A DNA stretch of 64,000 nucleotides from Paenibacillus mesophilus (GTDB taxonomy: Bacteria; Bacillota; Bacilli; Paenibacillales; NBRC-103111): NCBI RefSeq assembly GCF_005938385.1, contig NZ_VCRA01000007.1, positions 1 through 64,000 of the forward strand. Direction: 5' to 3'. Shown here piece after piece: positions 17,573 to 27,339 of the stretch. Position 1 is the first letter of the stretch, and every line of letters begins with the position of its first letter. Position numbers and translations under genes: made by a program. The notes under the pieces were generated by a model, which saw nothing but the letters and a program-made list of their open reading frames with translations, did no database searches and was not told the DNA's origin.

Positions 17573-18412
17573 TTAATCCATACTAAGTCGCATCAAATTC
17601 CTTTTTATTTCGACTTGGAAACCAAGCTGTTGATTCACTGTTCGCATACCAATGTTTTTCAACGCTGTTGTCACGGTAATTTGATTAACATGAGGACATT
17701 CAATCAATAGTTCTGCAATTAAATTAGCCTTGACCGCTCTTGCTAAACCTTTTCGACGATAACCAGGCAGTACAACTGTATCTTCTTGACTCGCCTCTTC
17801 TTCACCCGTCACCTCTATTTCGGAAAATGCAATGATTTGTTTGTTTCGTTTATCCTCTAATGCCCCAACCCAAAGCATCTTCCCGCTGGCCTGTCGGTGC
17901 TTCTCATTATTGCGAATTAGCTCTTTGTTCCATAATGGAACAGAAGGCGGGAAGCGATTTGGTGCATCTGATATGAACCGTTTTACTCTGGCATAAGAAT
18001 CGACATACTCCTCCGGTACGGCTGCATTCCAACAGTGGAAACGATAATTAGGCTCTAATAGCGCATATGAAGTTAACTTTTTATAATCCAAAGCATCTCT
18101 ATTTAAAACGGACATCTCCAATTCGTCTCCGACTACCGCTCCTGTTTTCAAAGCAAAATACTCGCCTTCTGAACCTACCTGGACTACAGCCTCAAGCACT
18201 TTTACATCCTCAGTGCGCAAATCGTCGATAATAATAGTAAGCAATTTCGTGCCTATTCCTATCCTACGAAAATGGGGATCGACCTGAAGTCGAACGTAAC
18301 GAGCGTTCTCTTGAGAACCTACTGCGATTTTTGCTGCCGCCACTACCTGAGTGTTAATAAGAAATTCCCAAGTACACAAATTAATTCTTTTTACTATCCA
18401 CTCGTGCTCCAC
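17573..18412 (-). CDS. Tandem GNAT-domain acetyltransferase
   Basis: A 279-aa protein with two GNAT domains. The first has RLQVDPHFRRIGIGTKLLTI (about 40-60), with the R-x-x-G-x-G acetyl-CoA loop. The second has LPGYRRKGLARAVKANLIAE (about 205-225), followed by MRTVNQQLGFQVEIKRNLMR. A GTG start is used, with GGAG upstream. The gene is visibly AT-richer than everything around it and sits beside nested inverted repeats, suggesting recent acquisition. Tandem GNATs of this sort acetylate small amines or aminoglycoside-like compounds; the substrate here is unknown. Confidence 0.8.
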   Translation of the reverse strand: MEHEWIVKRINLCTWEFLINTQVVAAAKIAVGSQENARYVRLQVDPHFRRIGIGTKLLTIIIDDLRTEDVKVLEAVVQVGSEGEYFALKTGAVVGDELEMSVLNRDALDYKKLTSYALLEPNYRFHCWNAAVPEEYVDSYARVKRFISDAPNRFPPSVPLWNKELIRNNEKHRQASGKMLWVGALEDKRNKQIIAFSEIEVTGEEEASQEDTVVLPGYRRKGLARAVKANLIAELLIECPHVNQITVTTALKNIGMRTVNQQLGFQVEIKRNLMRLSMD

Positions 18413-18543
18413 TGTATCTTCATCTCCATTTTTTTATCGTGAAAATGCTTCTAGTCTATATGCTACTTATTAAACTAGATGCCCGTTTGCAGAAAACGGG
18501 CGATATTTCCACACCTCATTTCGAGCAACACCCATAAAACACA

Positions 18544-18575
18544 AAAGTCCGGAGCCTGATCAAGCTCCGGACTTT
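18544..18575 (-). terminator. Terminator of the MFS gene
   Basis: A perfect 12-bp stem AAAGTCCGGAGC/GCTCCGGACTTT around an eight-base loop, followed on the minus strand by TTTTGTG, just after the MFS stop codon. Confidence 0.8.
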
Positions 18576-18581
18576 CGCTAT

Positions 18582-19979
18582 TTACGCCGAGACGCCTGTC
18601 GTCTCCGGCTTGCTCTTCGGCAGCAGCCGGCCCGCCAGCGTCACCGCCAAACAGAACAGGAAGCAGATGCCGAACAAGATCCGGATCGGGACGCCGAACG
18701 ACTCCCCTTCTCCACCCGCTGCGCCCATCGAGCCGACAAGCAGCGTTGCCAAGCCGATACCGGCGATTTGGCCGAGATAGCGGACCATGGCGAGCAAACT
18801 ACCGGCCAAGCTGCTTTTCGATGCGGGAGCCGCGCTCATAATTTCCGCATTGTTCGTCGCATGGAACAGCCCGATGCCTACGCCGAACACCGCCAGCTGC
18901 AGACCGACGCCGATCGCCGTCACTTCCGGCAGCAGCGCGACGAAGAGCATCGATAACGCACAGAAGAGCGACCCGGCGGCAATCGGCGCCGCTCCCCCGT
19001 ATTTGTCGCGGAACCAGCCCGCGAACGGAGCGATCACGCCCATCGCGAGCGGCTGGAGCATAAGCAGTGCGCCGGTTGCCCAAGCGGAATAGCCGAGCTG
19101 GCTCTGCAAGTAAAACGTGACCGGAATAAGCGTAGCCGTCTGCGCCAAATTGATCAGAAACGAGCTGGCATTGCCGAGCCATACTTTGCGGTGGCGGAAC
19201 AGCTCCCGGTCCAGTACGCCATAGTCGATGCGCCGCCCTTGCAGCCAAAGAGCGATCAGCAGGGCAATGCCGATCATGCCCTCGACCCATGCAACCGTCG
19301 AGAAAGCCGACTCTTTCTTCACCGACTCGGCCGCCATCATGAGCAGGCAGGCGCCCGCAGCCAGCAGGAACACGCCGACGAAGTCGAACGGCGTCTTGGC
19401 CGATTCGCTCTTCCCGCGCGGGAACCACCGCATGCCGAGCACGCACGCCGCCAATGCGATCGGCACATTGATCCAGAACAGCCACGGCCATTCGACGAAT
19501 TCGAGCATGAATCCGCCGATCGCGGGTCCCGACAAAGTGCCGATCGAGATGACGATCGCATTCACGCCTAAGGCTCGTCCGCGTTCGTGATCCGGAAATA
19601 CTTGCCGCACCATCGCCTGGCTGTTCGCCATAATCATCGTGGCCCCGATCCCTTGCAGGCAGCGCGACAGCAGCAGGGCGACGAAGCCTTGCGAGAGGGC
19701 GATGCACATCGAGCCGATCCCGAATACGAGAAATCCGCAGCTGTATACTTTGCGCCGCTCCAATCGGTCGGACAGCTTGCCGAGAAACGGAAGCAGCACG
19801 ACCATCGTCAGCAGATAGACAGTCGCCGCCCATTGAATCTGGGCGAGAGATACCGAGAATTGCTTCGCCATAATCGGCAGCGATACGTTGACGATCCCGA
19901 CGTCCAGCGTCGAGATGAGCGTCCCCATGTTGACAATTTGCAAAATACCCCATTTGTTTACTTTCGTGCTCGACATCAT
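18582..19979 (-). CDS. MFS drug-efflux-type transporter (DHA2/EmrB-QacA family)
   Basis: About 465 aa, with 13-14 predicted membrane segments. Family signatures include the conserved LDVGIVNVSLPIMAKQFSVS in segment 1, LSDRLERRKVYSCGFLVFGI (the A-motif loop between segments 2 and 3) and ARGRALGVNAIVIS-like sequence in the middle, with AIGGFMLEFVEWPWLFWINV (motif C region). The start is set at the ATG at 19979 (or 19976), six to nine bases after AAGGAA; the longer upstream reading has no membrane or regulatory content. By family, a proton-driven exporter of drugs or metabolites. Substrate unknown. Confidence 0.87.
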   Translation of the reverse strand: MMSSTKVNKWGILQIVNMGTLISTLDVGIVNVSLPIMAKQFSVSLAQIQWAATVYLLTMVVLLPFLGKLSDRLERRKVYSCGFLVFGIGSMCIALSQGFVALLLSRCLQGIGATMIMANSQAMVRQVFPDHERGRALGVNAIVISIGTLSGPAIGGFMLEFVEWPWLFWINVPIALAACVLGMRWFPRGKSESAKTPFDFVGVFLLAAGACLLMMAAESVKKESAFSTVAWVEGMIGIALLIALWLQGRRIDYGVLDRELFRHRKVWLGNASSFLINLAQTATLIPVTFYLQSQLGYSAWATGALLMLQPLAMGVIAPFAGWFRDKYGGAAPIAAGSLFCALSMLFVALLPEVTAIGVGLQLAVFGVGIGLFHATNNAEIMSAAPASKSSLAGSLLAMVRYLGQIAGIGLATLLVGSMGAAGGEGESFGVPIRILFGICFLFCLAVTLAGRLLPKSKPETTGVSA

Positions 19980-20118
19980 CCGTATTCCTTCCCCATGCGT
20001 TTTCCACGGCAATATACCGCTATGCCGAAGGTTGCGACAAGAAACGTCTCTCGCCTGATTGTACATCCGTCCGTTCCGAATGAAAAGAACAATTCTCGTG
20101 TATGTTCTTCCGCAAACG

Positions 20119-20976
20119 TCAGCTCTTGTACGTCACGGCCTGGCTCCCCATCTGAAGCCACGACGAAATCAGCGTATCCCGCTCGATAGCCTTGGCCGCC
20201 GTACCGTCGAAGGGATCGTTGACATAGAAATAATCGGCGTCATAGCCGACAAGCAGCACGGCATGCTCGTTCCACGACATCAGAACCGGCCCCGCGTCGC
20301 TTAGCCACGTTTCCATCACCGTCTCCGGAGCAAAATTGATGTTCGTCCAAATGACGACCGGCCTGCCGTCCGCAACCGCCGCAAGCAGCTTATCGAACGG
20401 CTCCTCCGTCAAATCCTCCGCCCGACCCGGCAATATTTCCGCCAGCAGCTGGAACACCGGTCCGTGATATACGCCGAACCCATCGGTTTCTCCGGTCATA
20501 TCGCCTACGAAGCCGATGTCCGGGTTGCCCCACGATTCGACCCCTCCGTCTTCGCTCCATACGACAGGAGTCGTATCTTTGGCCACCCGGTCTGCAAGCT
20601 CCATCTTGTCGACCGGGTGGCCCGCGGCCTCAAGCAGCATAGCCAAGCTCGTAACCTCGCAGCCGTTGAACAGCTCGGGGAGCTGTTCGATTACAGGCAC
20701 TTCAATCATTGCCTCGGGCGGCAGCGGAAGCGGCGCTACTGAAACGCTGCCTTCGTCCGACGGCGGCGGTTTCGCGGCATCGGACACGCTTATAGCGATC
20801 TCCGGAGCCGGAGGAGCCGTCTCCGGAGATCCGCCGCCGGCAAGCGCGGCCGTTACCGGAAGCTCGACGGTGTTATCGCTAGACGTATGCGCGGACGATC
20901 GCGGCATAAAGGCGGCGCCTGCCGCAACGGCGGTCAAGCCTCCCGCTACCGTCAACGCGATGATGACTTTCTTCAC
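20119..20976 (-). CDS. Secreted C39-like cysteine peptidase-fold protein
   Basis: A 285-aa protein with an N-terminal signal or anchor segment (1-24), a Pro/Ala-rich linker to about 90, then a Peptidase_C39_2-like domain. The expected active residues are all visible: Cys106 in LFNGCEVTSLAMLL, His238 in NEHAVLLVGYDADYF and Asp254 in YVNDPF. It therefore looks catalytically competent, unlike the cluster at 10.5-16.9 kb. GTG start; GGAGGG lies about 12 bases upstream. It follows the GH26-like gene by 33 bases, probably in one operon. This resembles YvpB-type cell-envelope proteins of unknown substrate. Confidence 0.8.
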   Translation of the reverse strand: MKKVIIALTVAGGLTAVAAGAAFMPRSSAHTSSDNTVELPVTAALAGGGSPETAPPAPEIAISVSDAAKPPPSDEGSVSVAPLPLPPEAMIEVPVIEQLPELFNGCEVTSLAMLLEAAGHPVDKMELADRVAKDTTPVVWSEDGGVESWGNPDIGFVGDMTGETDGFGVYHGPVFQLLAEILPGRAEDLTEEPFDKLLAAVADGRPVVIWTNINFAPETVMETWLSDAGPVLMSWNEHAVLLVGYDADYFYVNDPFDGTAAKAIERDTLISSWLQMGSQAVTYKS

Positions 20977-21009
20977 CTTGTTGGCTCTCCCTCCGATTCC
21001 ATGCGGCGA

Positions 21010-22605
21010 TCAGCGCTTCGACCAATTGAACGTTTGTGTCGCGATCGTTTCGTGTTTGCCGTTATAAGCGGCGATCGTTAACGGTACTCCGGCCTGCAGC
21101 GAAGAGAAATCGATCTCGACCTCCCACGGAACCTCATATGCGACGGCAAGCCGCTTATTGCCCTGCATGACGGCGACGGAATGGGGCTGGTTGTCGTACG
21201 GCATGTCGGGATACACGAACAGCTTATGCTTGCCTTGCAAGCCGGGAGCCGTTTCCAGCGGAACGTAGCGGACATTGTCCGCAGTCGAGCTGCCCTGCTC
21301 CACTTTCGCCAAGAAATAGTCACTCCGGATCAGTCTGCGGTATTGATCGAACATATGGCGGTTATCCACCATGTCGTAAATAAATTCGCTCTTCAAGCTT
21401 TCGCTTCTGCTTCGGCTCATATTGAAGTATGTTATCGCTTTCACCTGAGGGAACATCTTCGGAAGATAGCCGTACATGATGGCGACCTGCCCTTCGGCCC
21501 ATTTCGCATGGCTCGTATTCAGCTTCGTATTGTAGTGGGAAATCGCTCCTTCCGCGATCATGATCGGTTTATGCTTATATTTCTCGTAGAGCGGGATGAA
21601 GTAATCGATCTGGTTTTTGCTGAAATCTTCTTTTCCGTCATAGTAAGGCGTCGAATAAAGCGAGAACCCGACCCAATCGACATACTCGTCGCCCGGATAA
21701 TAAGCGTCGATATTGTCCTGCGGCCAAAAGTTCGGGGACCATACCATCGCCACATTGGGCGCTTCCTCCTTCATGATCCGGGATATGAGCCTAAACTTCT
21801 CCACATATTTCTGCGGCTCGTCGTACCAAGGCACCCAAGCCCCGTTCATCTCCGACGCGTAACGCAAAAAGATCGGAATTCCTGCTTCCTTGGCTTGCCG
21901 CGCGAAAGAGCGCACGTACTCGTCGTCCTTGACGGTATCCAGCCCGTATTGCGGCTCCCAGCCGATCTGCAGGGCGCCTCCCGCTCCCGCCGCTTTGACG
22001 CTGTTGATCGTCCTTGTCGGGAAATAGTTCCGCGTATCGTTCTCGTCCTTCCGCCAGCCCGCATAATGAAGACCGATCGGATGGTACCGTCCGAACGTCT
22101 TCTCCACGGACGGGTAATCGAAGATGCCGAACATGCCCAAATAAGCGCCTGACTTCGGCTCGAACTTGGCGAGCGGCCGATTCCCGCTTTCGGCAATGCC
22201 GACATACGGCGTTAATGTGACGCTCCCCGGAACCGGAATCGCATCATCGTAGAAACGACTGTCCCGGGTCCCGGCCTTGGACCAATACGTATCGCTGGCG
22301 GAATACCATTGCTCCGCTTCCTTCTCCCGGTTCTCACTGCGAAAGTAAGCGGCCTTGCGCAAGGCGTAATCGGCGGCAACGTCCCATTTCCCGTCCCGTT
22401 CCGCCTCCTTGAGCCGTTCGTCCCACCATCTCAGCAGGTCGTCCGGCTGCCGGACCGTCGTGCCCTGCATCCCGTCTCCGCCCGATTGTCCTGCGGAAGC
22501 CGAGCGCGGCTGTTCCTTCTTGTTCTCCATATACAGCCATCCGAATACGGTCCCTGCCGCCAAAATCGCCGTCATCACGGCCGTTCGCCCATAAATTCGC
22601 CTCAT
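21010..22605 (-). CDS. Membrane-anchored GH26-like beta-glycanase
   Basis: 531 aa from the ATG at 22605, chosen because a G-rich site (GGGGGAGCGAGGGC) precedes it and the hydrophobic anchor TAVMTAILAAGTVFGWLYM begins at residue 8. The catalytic domain spans about 130-470. LRYASEMNGAWVPWYDEPQ places the likely acid/base at Glu252, and IMIAEGAIS the nucleophile at Glu352, matching clan GH-A/GH26 mannanase-like enzymes. A C-terminal beta domain (about 470-531) may bind wall or polysaccharide. Probably acts outside the membrane. Substrate is likely a beta-mannan or mixed glucan but not proven. Confidence 0.8.
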   Translation of the reverse strand: MRRIYGRTAVMTAILAAGTVFGWLYMENKKEQPRSASAGQSGGDGMQGTTVRQPDDLLRWWDERLKEAERDGKWDVAADYALRKAAYFRSENREKEAEQWYSASDTYWSKAGTRDSRFYDDAIPVPGSVTLTPYVGIAESGNRPLAKFEPKSGAYLGMFGIFDYPSVEKTFGRYHPIGLHYAGWRKDENDTRNYFPTRTINSVKAAGAGGALQIGWEPQYGLDTVKDDEYVRSFARQAKEAGIPIFLRYASEMNGAWVPWYDEPQKYVEKFRLISRIMKEEAPNVAMVWSPNFWPQDNIDAYYPGDEYVDWVGFSLYSTPYYDGKEDFSKNQIDYFIPLYEKYKHKPIMIAEGAISHYNTKLNTSHAKWAEGQVAIMYGYLPKMFPQVKAITYFNMSRSRSESLKSEFIYDMVDNRHMFDQYRRLIRSDYFLAKVEQGSSTADNVRYVPLETAPGLQGKHKLFVYPDMPYDNQPHSVAVMQGNKRLAVAYEVPWEVEIDFSSLQAGVPLTIAAYNGKHETIATQTFNWSKR

Positions 22606-22810
22606 GCCCTCGCTCCCCCGCCTCGGATCTTCTTGCTCTATATCTATTCTACTATATTCCGGCATATTAGTGAGGCTATTATGCGTTAAGACCCGCAGCA
22701 AAATGGCATGCCTCTTATTCCTACAACACCGATGGGCATAGCAGTTGTTTTATTAATTGCCGGTTTGTTGTACAATAGGGGAAGCGCTAAACCTTACACG
22801 TTATGATAAG

Positions 22811-22850
22811 GACTTTAACGGAATGCAGGTCGGAAATTCCGTTAAAGTTC
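22811..22850. repeat. Palindromic repeat, copy 1 (upstream of the LysR gene)
   Basis: GACTTTAACGGAAT (22811-22824) and ATTCCGTTAAAGTTC (22836-22850) form an inverted repeat with a short loop and one unpaired base, 27 bases before the LysR start. The same arms occur at 25997-26042. It may be an RNA hairpin in the leader or a mobile palindrome. Confidence 0.65.
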
Positions 22851-22876
22851 GTAACTACTGGCGGTGATGTTCGAGA

Positions 22877-23785
22877 GTGGAATTAAGGCAAATTCAATAT
22901 TTTATCGAGGTCGCCAAGCTGGAGCACGTTACCGAAGCTTCCTACGTGCTGCATGTGGCCCAGTCGGCGGTCAGCCGCCAAATATTCAAGCTGGAGGCGG
23001 AGCTCGGCGTCGACCTGTTCATTCGGGACGGCCGTAAAGTGAGACTCACTCCGATCGGCAAATTGTTTCTCGGCCACATGGAACAAGCAATGAAGGTCAT
23101 CGAGAAAGCCCAACAGGAAATCGGAGAATTTCTGGACCCGCAGAAGGGGACCGTACGGATCGGTTTTCCGAGCAGTCTCGCTTCCCATGTGCTGCCGATG
23201 GCCATCTCCGCATTTCGCGAGCAGTATCCGCAAGTTCAATTCCAGCTGCAGCACGGATCGTATCGGGAGCTGATCGATCTGGTTTCCAAAGGAACGTTGA
23301 ATTTGTCGCTCATCGGCCCTGTTCCGAAGGGCGGGAAGCAGATCAACGGAGATACGCTCTTCCTCGAACGGATCGTCGCGCTGCTGCCCGCGAACCATCC
23401 TCTGGCCGATCAGCCGTCCTTGAAGCTGAGCCAGCTGCGCAACGATATGTTCGTCCTGTTTCCCGAAGGATATATATTGCGGGAGCTTGTCATAAACGCT
23501 TGTGCCGCCCAAGGATTCGAACCGCAGATTTCGTTCGAGGGCGACGATATCGACGCGATCAAAGGTTTGGTTGCAGCGGGCCTGGGCATTACGCTGCTGC
23601 CCGAGATCGCCCTGAACGACAGCATACCGCGCTCCACCGTCAGAATCCATTTTCAGGATCCGCAGGTGACGCGCACCGTCGGAGTCATTACGCCGGCCAA
23701 CCGGGAACTGCCGCCGACGGAGAAGCTGTTCCACGATTTCATCAAAACGTATTTCGCCACGGTCGGCCAGTTCAATAACGAATAG
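22877..23785 (+). CDS. gltC: LysR-family regulator, GltC-like
   Basis: A 302-aa LysR regulator. The winged HTH covers residues 1-60 (ELRQIQYFIEVAKLEHVTEA, then VLHVAQSAVSRQIFKLEAEL), and the PBP2-like effector domain runs from about 90. Overall it resembles GltC, which in Bacillus controls glutamate synthase and senses glutamate metabolism with glutamate dehydrogenase. Here it converges on a gdhA gene only 125 bases away, supporting a nitrogen-metabolism role, although a GltC name for this gene is a family-level call. GTG start, with a weak ribosome binding site. A palindromic repeat lies in its leader and a good terminator follows. Confidence 0.78.
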   Translation: MELRQIQYFIEVAKLEHVTEASYVLHVAQSAVSRQIFKLEAELGVDLFIRDGRKVRLTPIGKLFLGHMEQAMKVIEKAQQEIGEFLDPQKGTVRIGFPSSLASHVLPMAISAFREQYPQVQFQLQHGSYRELIDLVSKGTLNLSLIGPVPKGGKQINGDTLFLERIVALLPANHPLADQPSLKLSQLRNDMFVLFPEGYILRELVINACAAQGFEPQISFEGDDIDAIKGLVAAGLGITLLPEIALNDSIPRSTVRIHFQDPQVTRTVGVITPANRELPPTEKLFHDFIKTYFATVGQFNNE

Positions 23786-23786
23786 A

Positions 23787-23828
23787 AAAGGGAAATGAAC
23801 GCATTGCGTCCATTTCCCTTTATTTTTG
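23787..23828 (+). terminator. Terminator of the LysR gene
   Basis: AAAGGGAAATG and CATTTCCCTTT pair perfectly around a loop, followed by ATTTTTGCC. Confidence 0.85.
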
Positions 23829-23850
23829 CCCTTGACTTTTGGGTCTTCGT

Positions 23851-23906
23851 GGGCTCCCCCGAAAGTAATCGGAATAAGCTTCGAAGCCCTTCTTCACTTT
23901 TGGGGG
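23851..23906 (-). repeat. 56-nt structured 3'-UTR repeat, copy 2
   Basis: On the minus strand it starts four bases after the gdhA stop codon, in the gdhA sense direction, exactly as copy 1 follows the AraC gene. The outer stem (CCCCCAAAAGTGA with TTACTTTCGGGGG) and the inner GAAG/CTTC stem are both kept, while the inner loop differs. Length is 56, the same as copy 1. Confidence 0.75.
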
Positions 23907-23910
23907 ATCC

Positions 23911-25398
<1,488 letters not shown>

Positions 25399-25505
25399 TC
25401 AATCTCCAATACATGTATCTTATTATGCGAAGGGCGGCATAAACAATGCGCGATTTAGATCATCTTCATGCCGGTTCGAGATTAGGCAGCATAACCCGAC
25501 GGCTC

Positions 25506-25688
25506 TTACTTGATCCAGACCGTTGCGATGGAAGCAAGCACGAGAGCTTGCGCCACGGAGAATGCAACCGTCTTGCGCCAATCGGTCTTGACGAACGGTC
25601 CTCCGCGGGACAGCCTCAAGCCTACGAATGGCACAAACAGCAGACCGAGCAAGAACAGCAGGATGAAACTGACGAAAAAAACGTACAT
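25506..25688 (-). CDS. Small hypothetical membrane protein
   Basis: A 60-aa protein from the ATG at 25688, preferred because GGAGGG precedes it by seven bases. It has two hydrophobic helices, about residues 2-24 and 40-58, joined by a basic loop (LRLSRGGPFVKTDWRK). No enzyme signature. It is 215 bases upstream of gdhA in the same direction but probably a separate unit. Function unknown. Confidence 0.65.
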   Translation of the reverse strand: MYVFFVSFILLFLLGLLFVPFVGLRLSRGGPFVKTDWRKTVAFSVAQALVLASIATVWIK

Positions 25689-25740
25689 GGCCGACCCTCC
25701 GAAGTTATAATGCAAGGCATGGATTCCCCTATCAGCACAA

Positions 25741-25780
25741 AGAAGCCGCAGGAAAGAGGACCTTTCCCGCGGCTTCTCGA
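25741..25780 (-). terminator. Hairpin between two small genes
   Basis: GAAGCCGC(A)GGAAAG and CTTTCCCGCGGCTTC form a long stem with one bulge. On the minus strand it is followed by TTCTTTGTG, so it can terminate a short transcript from the 25.8-26.0 kb unit before the small membrane protein gene. Confidence 0.6.
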
Positions 25781-25813
25781 AGACATGGCAAATAAGCCAT
25801 GACGAACGCGCGT

Positions 25814-26014
25814 TTACGGTTGCCTCTCCGAAACGCTTACGAGGTTAGCTGACGGATTCGGACGTTGGAGTCGCCCTACGCTTATGCCTTGCGGCTCAAG
25901 CGATTCACCCCGTGAAACCGCGACTTTCAGGTTGCGTGCGGCTTCGTTGGTTTCCCCGCTTCTGCTTGCAGCAGAATTCAGCGATTGCAGACTTATGAAC
26001 TTTAACGGAATCAC
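25814..26014 (-). CDS. Possible small protein or non-coding transcript unit
   Basis: A 66-codon open frame with a GTG start inside the palindromic repeat and no clear ribosome binding site. The peptide is polar and Ser/Arg/Asn-rich with no recognisable domain. It is framed by the palindrome (25997-26042) on its 5' side and a terminator-like hairpin (25741-25780) on its 3' side, which looks like a self-contained transcript. It may be a structured RNA rather than a gene. Confidence 0.25.
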   Translation of the reverse strand: MIPLKFISLQSLNSAASRSGETNEAARNLKVAVSRGESLEPQGISVGRLQRPNPSANLVSVSERQP

Positions 26015-26042
26015 CGCCTGACTTACGATTCCGTTAAAGTTC
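25997..26042. repeat. Palindromic repeat, copy 2
   Basis: GAACTTTAACGGAATC (25997-26012) and GATTCCGTTAAAGTTC (26027-26042) are perfect 16-base inverted arms around a 14-base loop. The same arms, slightly shortened, are found at 22811-22850. No T-tract follows on either strand. Confidence 0.75.
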
Positions 26043-26205
26043 CTTATGGATTCATGCTCTATGCATCATACTCCTTCAACCGTACCCTGTAAAGCCGGAA
26101 GGAAGACGGAATGAGACACTATTAAGCCTCCCGCAACGGAAGGCAGCGTTTCCATCCGCCGCTATCTGTCTTTTGCTCTCGTTATCTGCCTCGTACTGCA
26201 TTCTA

Positions 26206-27339
26206 CTATTCCAGGGTGTCCAGAAGCCGTTCGTACAGCCGTTTCGTCTTCGGTTCCGGGTCCACGCCCAATTCTTTCCGGATCACGTAGGCGAACGCTT
26301 CATAGCTAGCCTTCAATGCTCCGAAGTCGCCCATTCGCGCGTATGCCTGCATGATGAGCCGGCACGCCGCATCGGAATACGGGTCCTTTTCTTGAAGAGC
26401 GATCAGGCAGCGCAAGGCCCGTGGATCGTTCCCCCGGCTCATTTCGTATTCCGCGTAATTTTGGGCCGCCTCGACATATTGCTGCAGCAGTTCCCTTCTT
26501 CTCGGCTCCGCCCAGCCGAAATCGTGCTCTTCCAAATAATCGCCGCGGTACAGCTCCAAGGCGCGTTCGTACCGGTCGCGGTTTTGCTCCTGGATGGGCG
26601 AGCAAGCGCCGATCTCCCGCTCGAACCGCTCCACGTCCGTAACGATCCCTTGAGCGAGGAGGCGATAGCTCTCCTGCGCATATTCGATCGCCGCCTCCAC
26701 CCCCCAGTCTTTCAACACTTTCCTGACTTGGGAGATGGACGTATGCAAGTAAGTGACGGCTTTGTCCGGCTCGGTTTCGGGCCATAACGTATCGATGAGC
26801 AGCTCTCTGTCCAGCCATAGTCCCTTATGATGAATCAGAAACGCAAACAGCTCCTGCGCCTTCATCGTTCTCCATCTCAGTTTGCCGCCCGACTCCGCAA
26901 GGTCGGCCAGCATCAGCCGTTTGAAGCAAAGGACCATCGGATTGTCCGGCTTCGCCGAGCCGGTCCTGCCGGCATGGTGCCGGCCGATATCCGAGACGCG
27001 CTCCACCGTCTTGGACAGACGATCGGGATGGATCGGCTTCAGCAAGTAGTCGAGGGCATTCAGCTCGAACGCTTCGATCGCATACTCGGAATAGGCGGTC
27101 GTATATACGATTCTTACGTCCCGATCCAATTGCCGGATATATTCGGCCGCTTCCAAGCCGTTCATTTCCGGCATCTCGATATCCAGGAAGACGATATCCG
27201 CCTTATTCGCCGATAGATGCTCGAGCCCTTCCCGGGCGGAAGTGTATTTGCCCGCCACCTCGATACGGCCGTCATGGTTCAGCAGACGCTCCAGATGGAG
27301 AAGAGCCGGCTTCTCGTCATCGATCAATATCGCTTTCAA
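26206..27339 (-). CDS. Response regulator with receiver, OmpR-like HTH and BTAD domains (SARP-like)
   Basis: 377 aa from a TTG at 27339, chosen because AAAGGGG lies eight bases upstream; ATG codons further up lack a site. The receiver (1-115) has the acidic pair in LIDDE, phospho-acceptor Asp53 in VFLDIEMPEMNG, Thr80/81 and Lys101. A winged HTH (about 140-230, MKAQELFAFLIHHKGLWLDR) and a bacterial transcriptional activation domain of TPR-like helices (240-377) follow. It overlaps the 3' end of the hybrid kinase gene by 23 bases, so the two are a translationally coupled two-component pair. Targets unknown. Confidence 0.87.
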   Translation of the reverse strand: MKAILIDDEKPALLHLERLLNHDGRIEVAGKYTSAREGLEHLSANKADIVFLDIEMPEMNGLEAAEYIRQLDRDVRIVYTTAYSEYAIEAFELNALDYLLKPIHPDRLSKTVERVSDIGRHHAGRTGSAKPDNPMVLCFKRLMLADLAESGGKLRWRTMKAQELFAFLIHHKGLWLDRELLIDTLWPETEPDKAVTYLHTSISQVRKVLKDWGVEAAIEYAQESYRLLAQGIVTDVERFEREIGACSPIQEQNRDRYERALELYRGDYLEEHDFGWAEPRRRELLQQYVEAAQNYAEYEMSRGNDPRALRCLIALQEKDPYSDAACRLIMQAYARMGDFGALKASYEAFAYVIRKELGVDPEPKTKRLYERLLDTLE

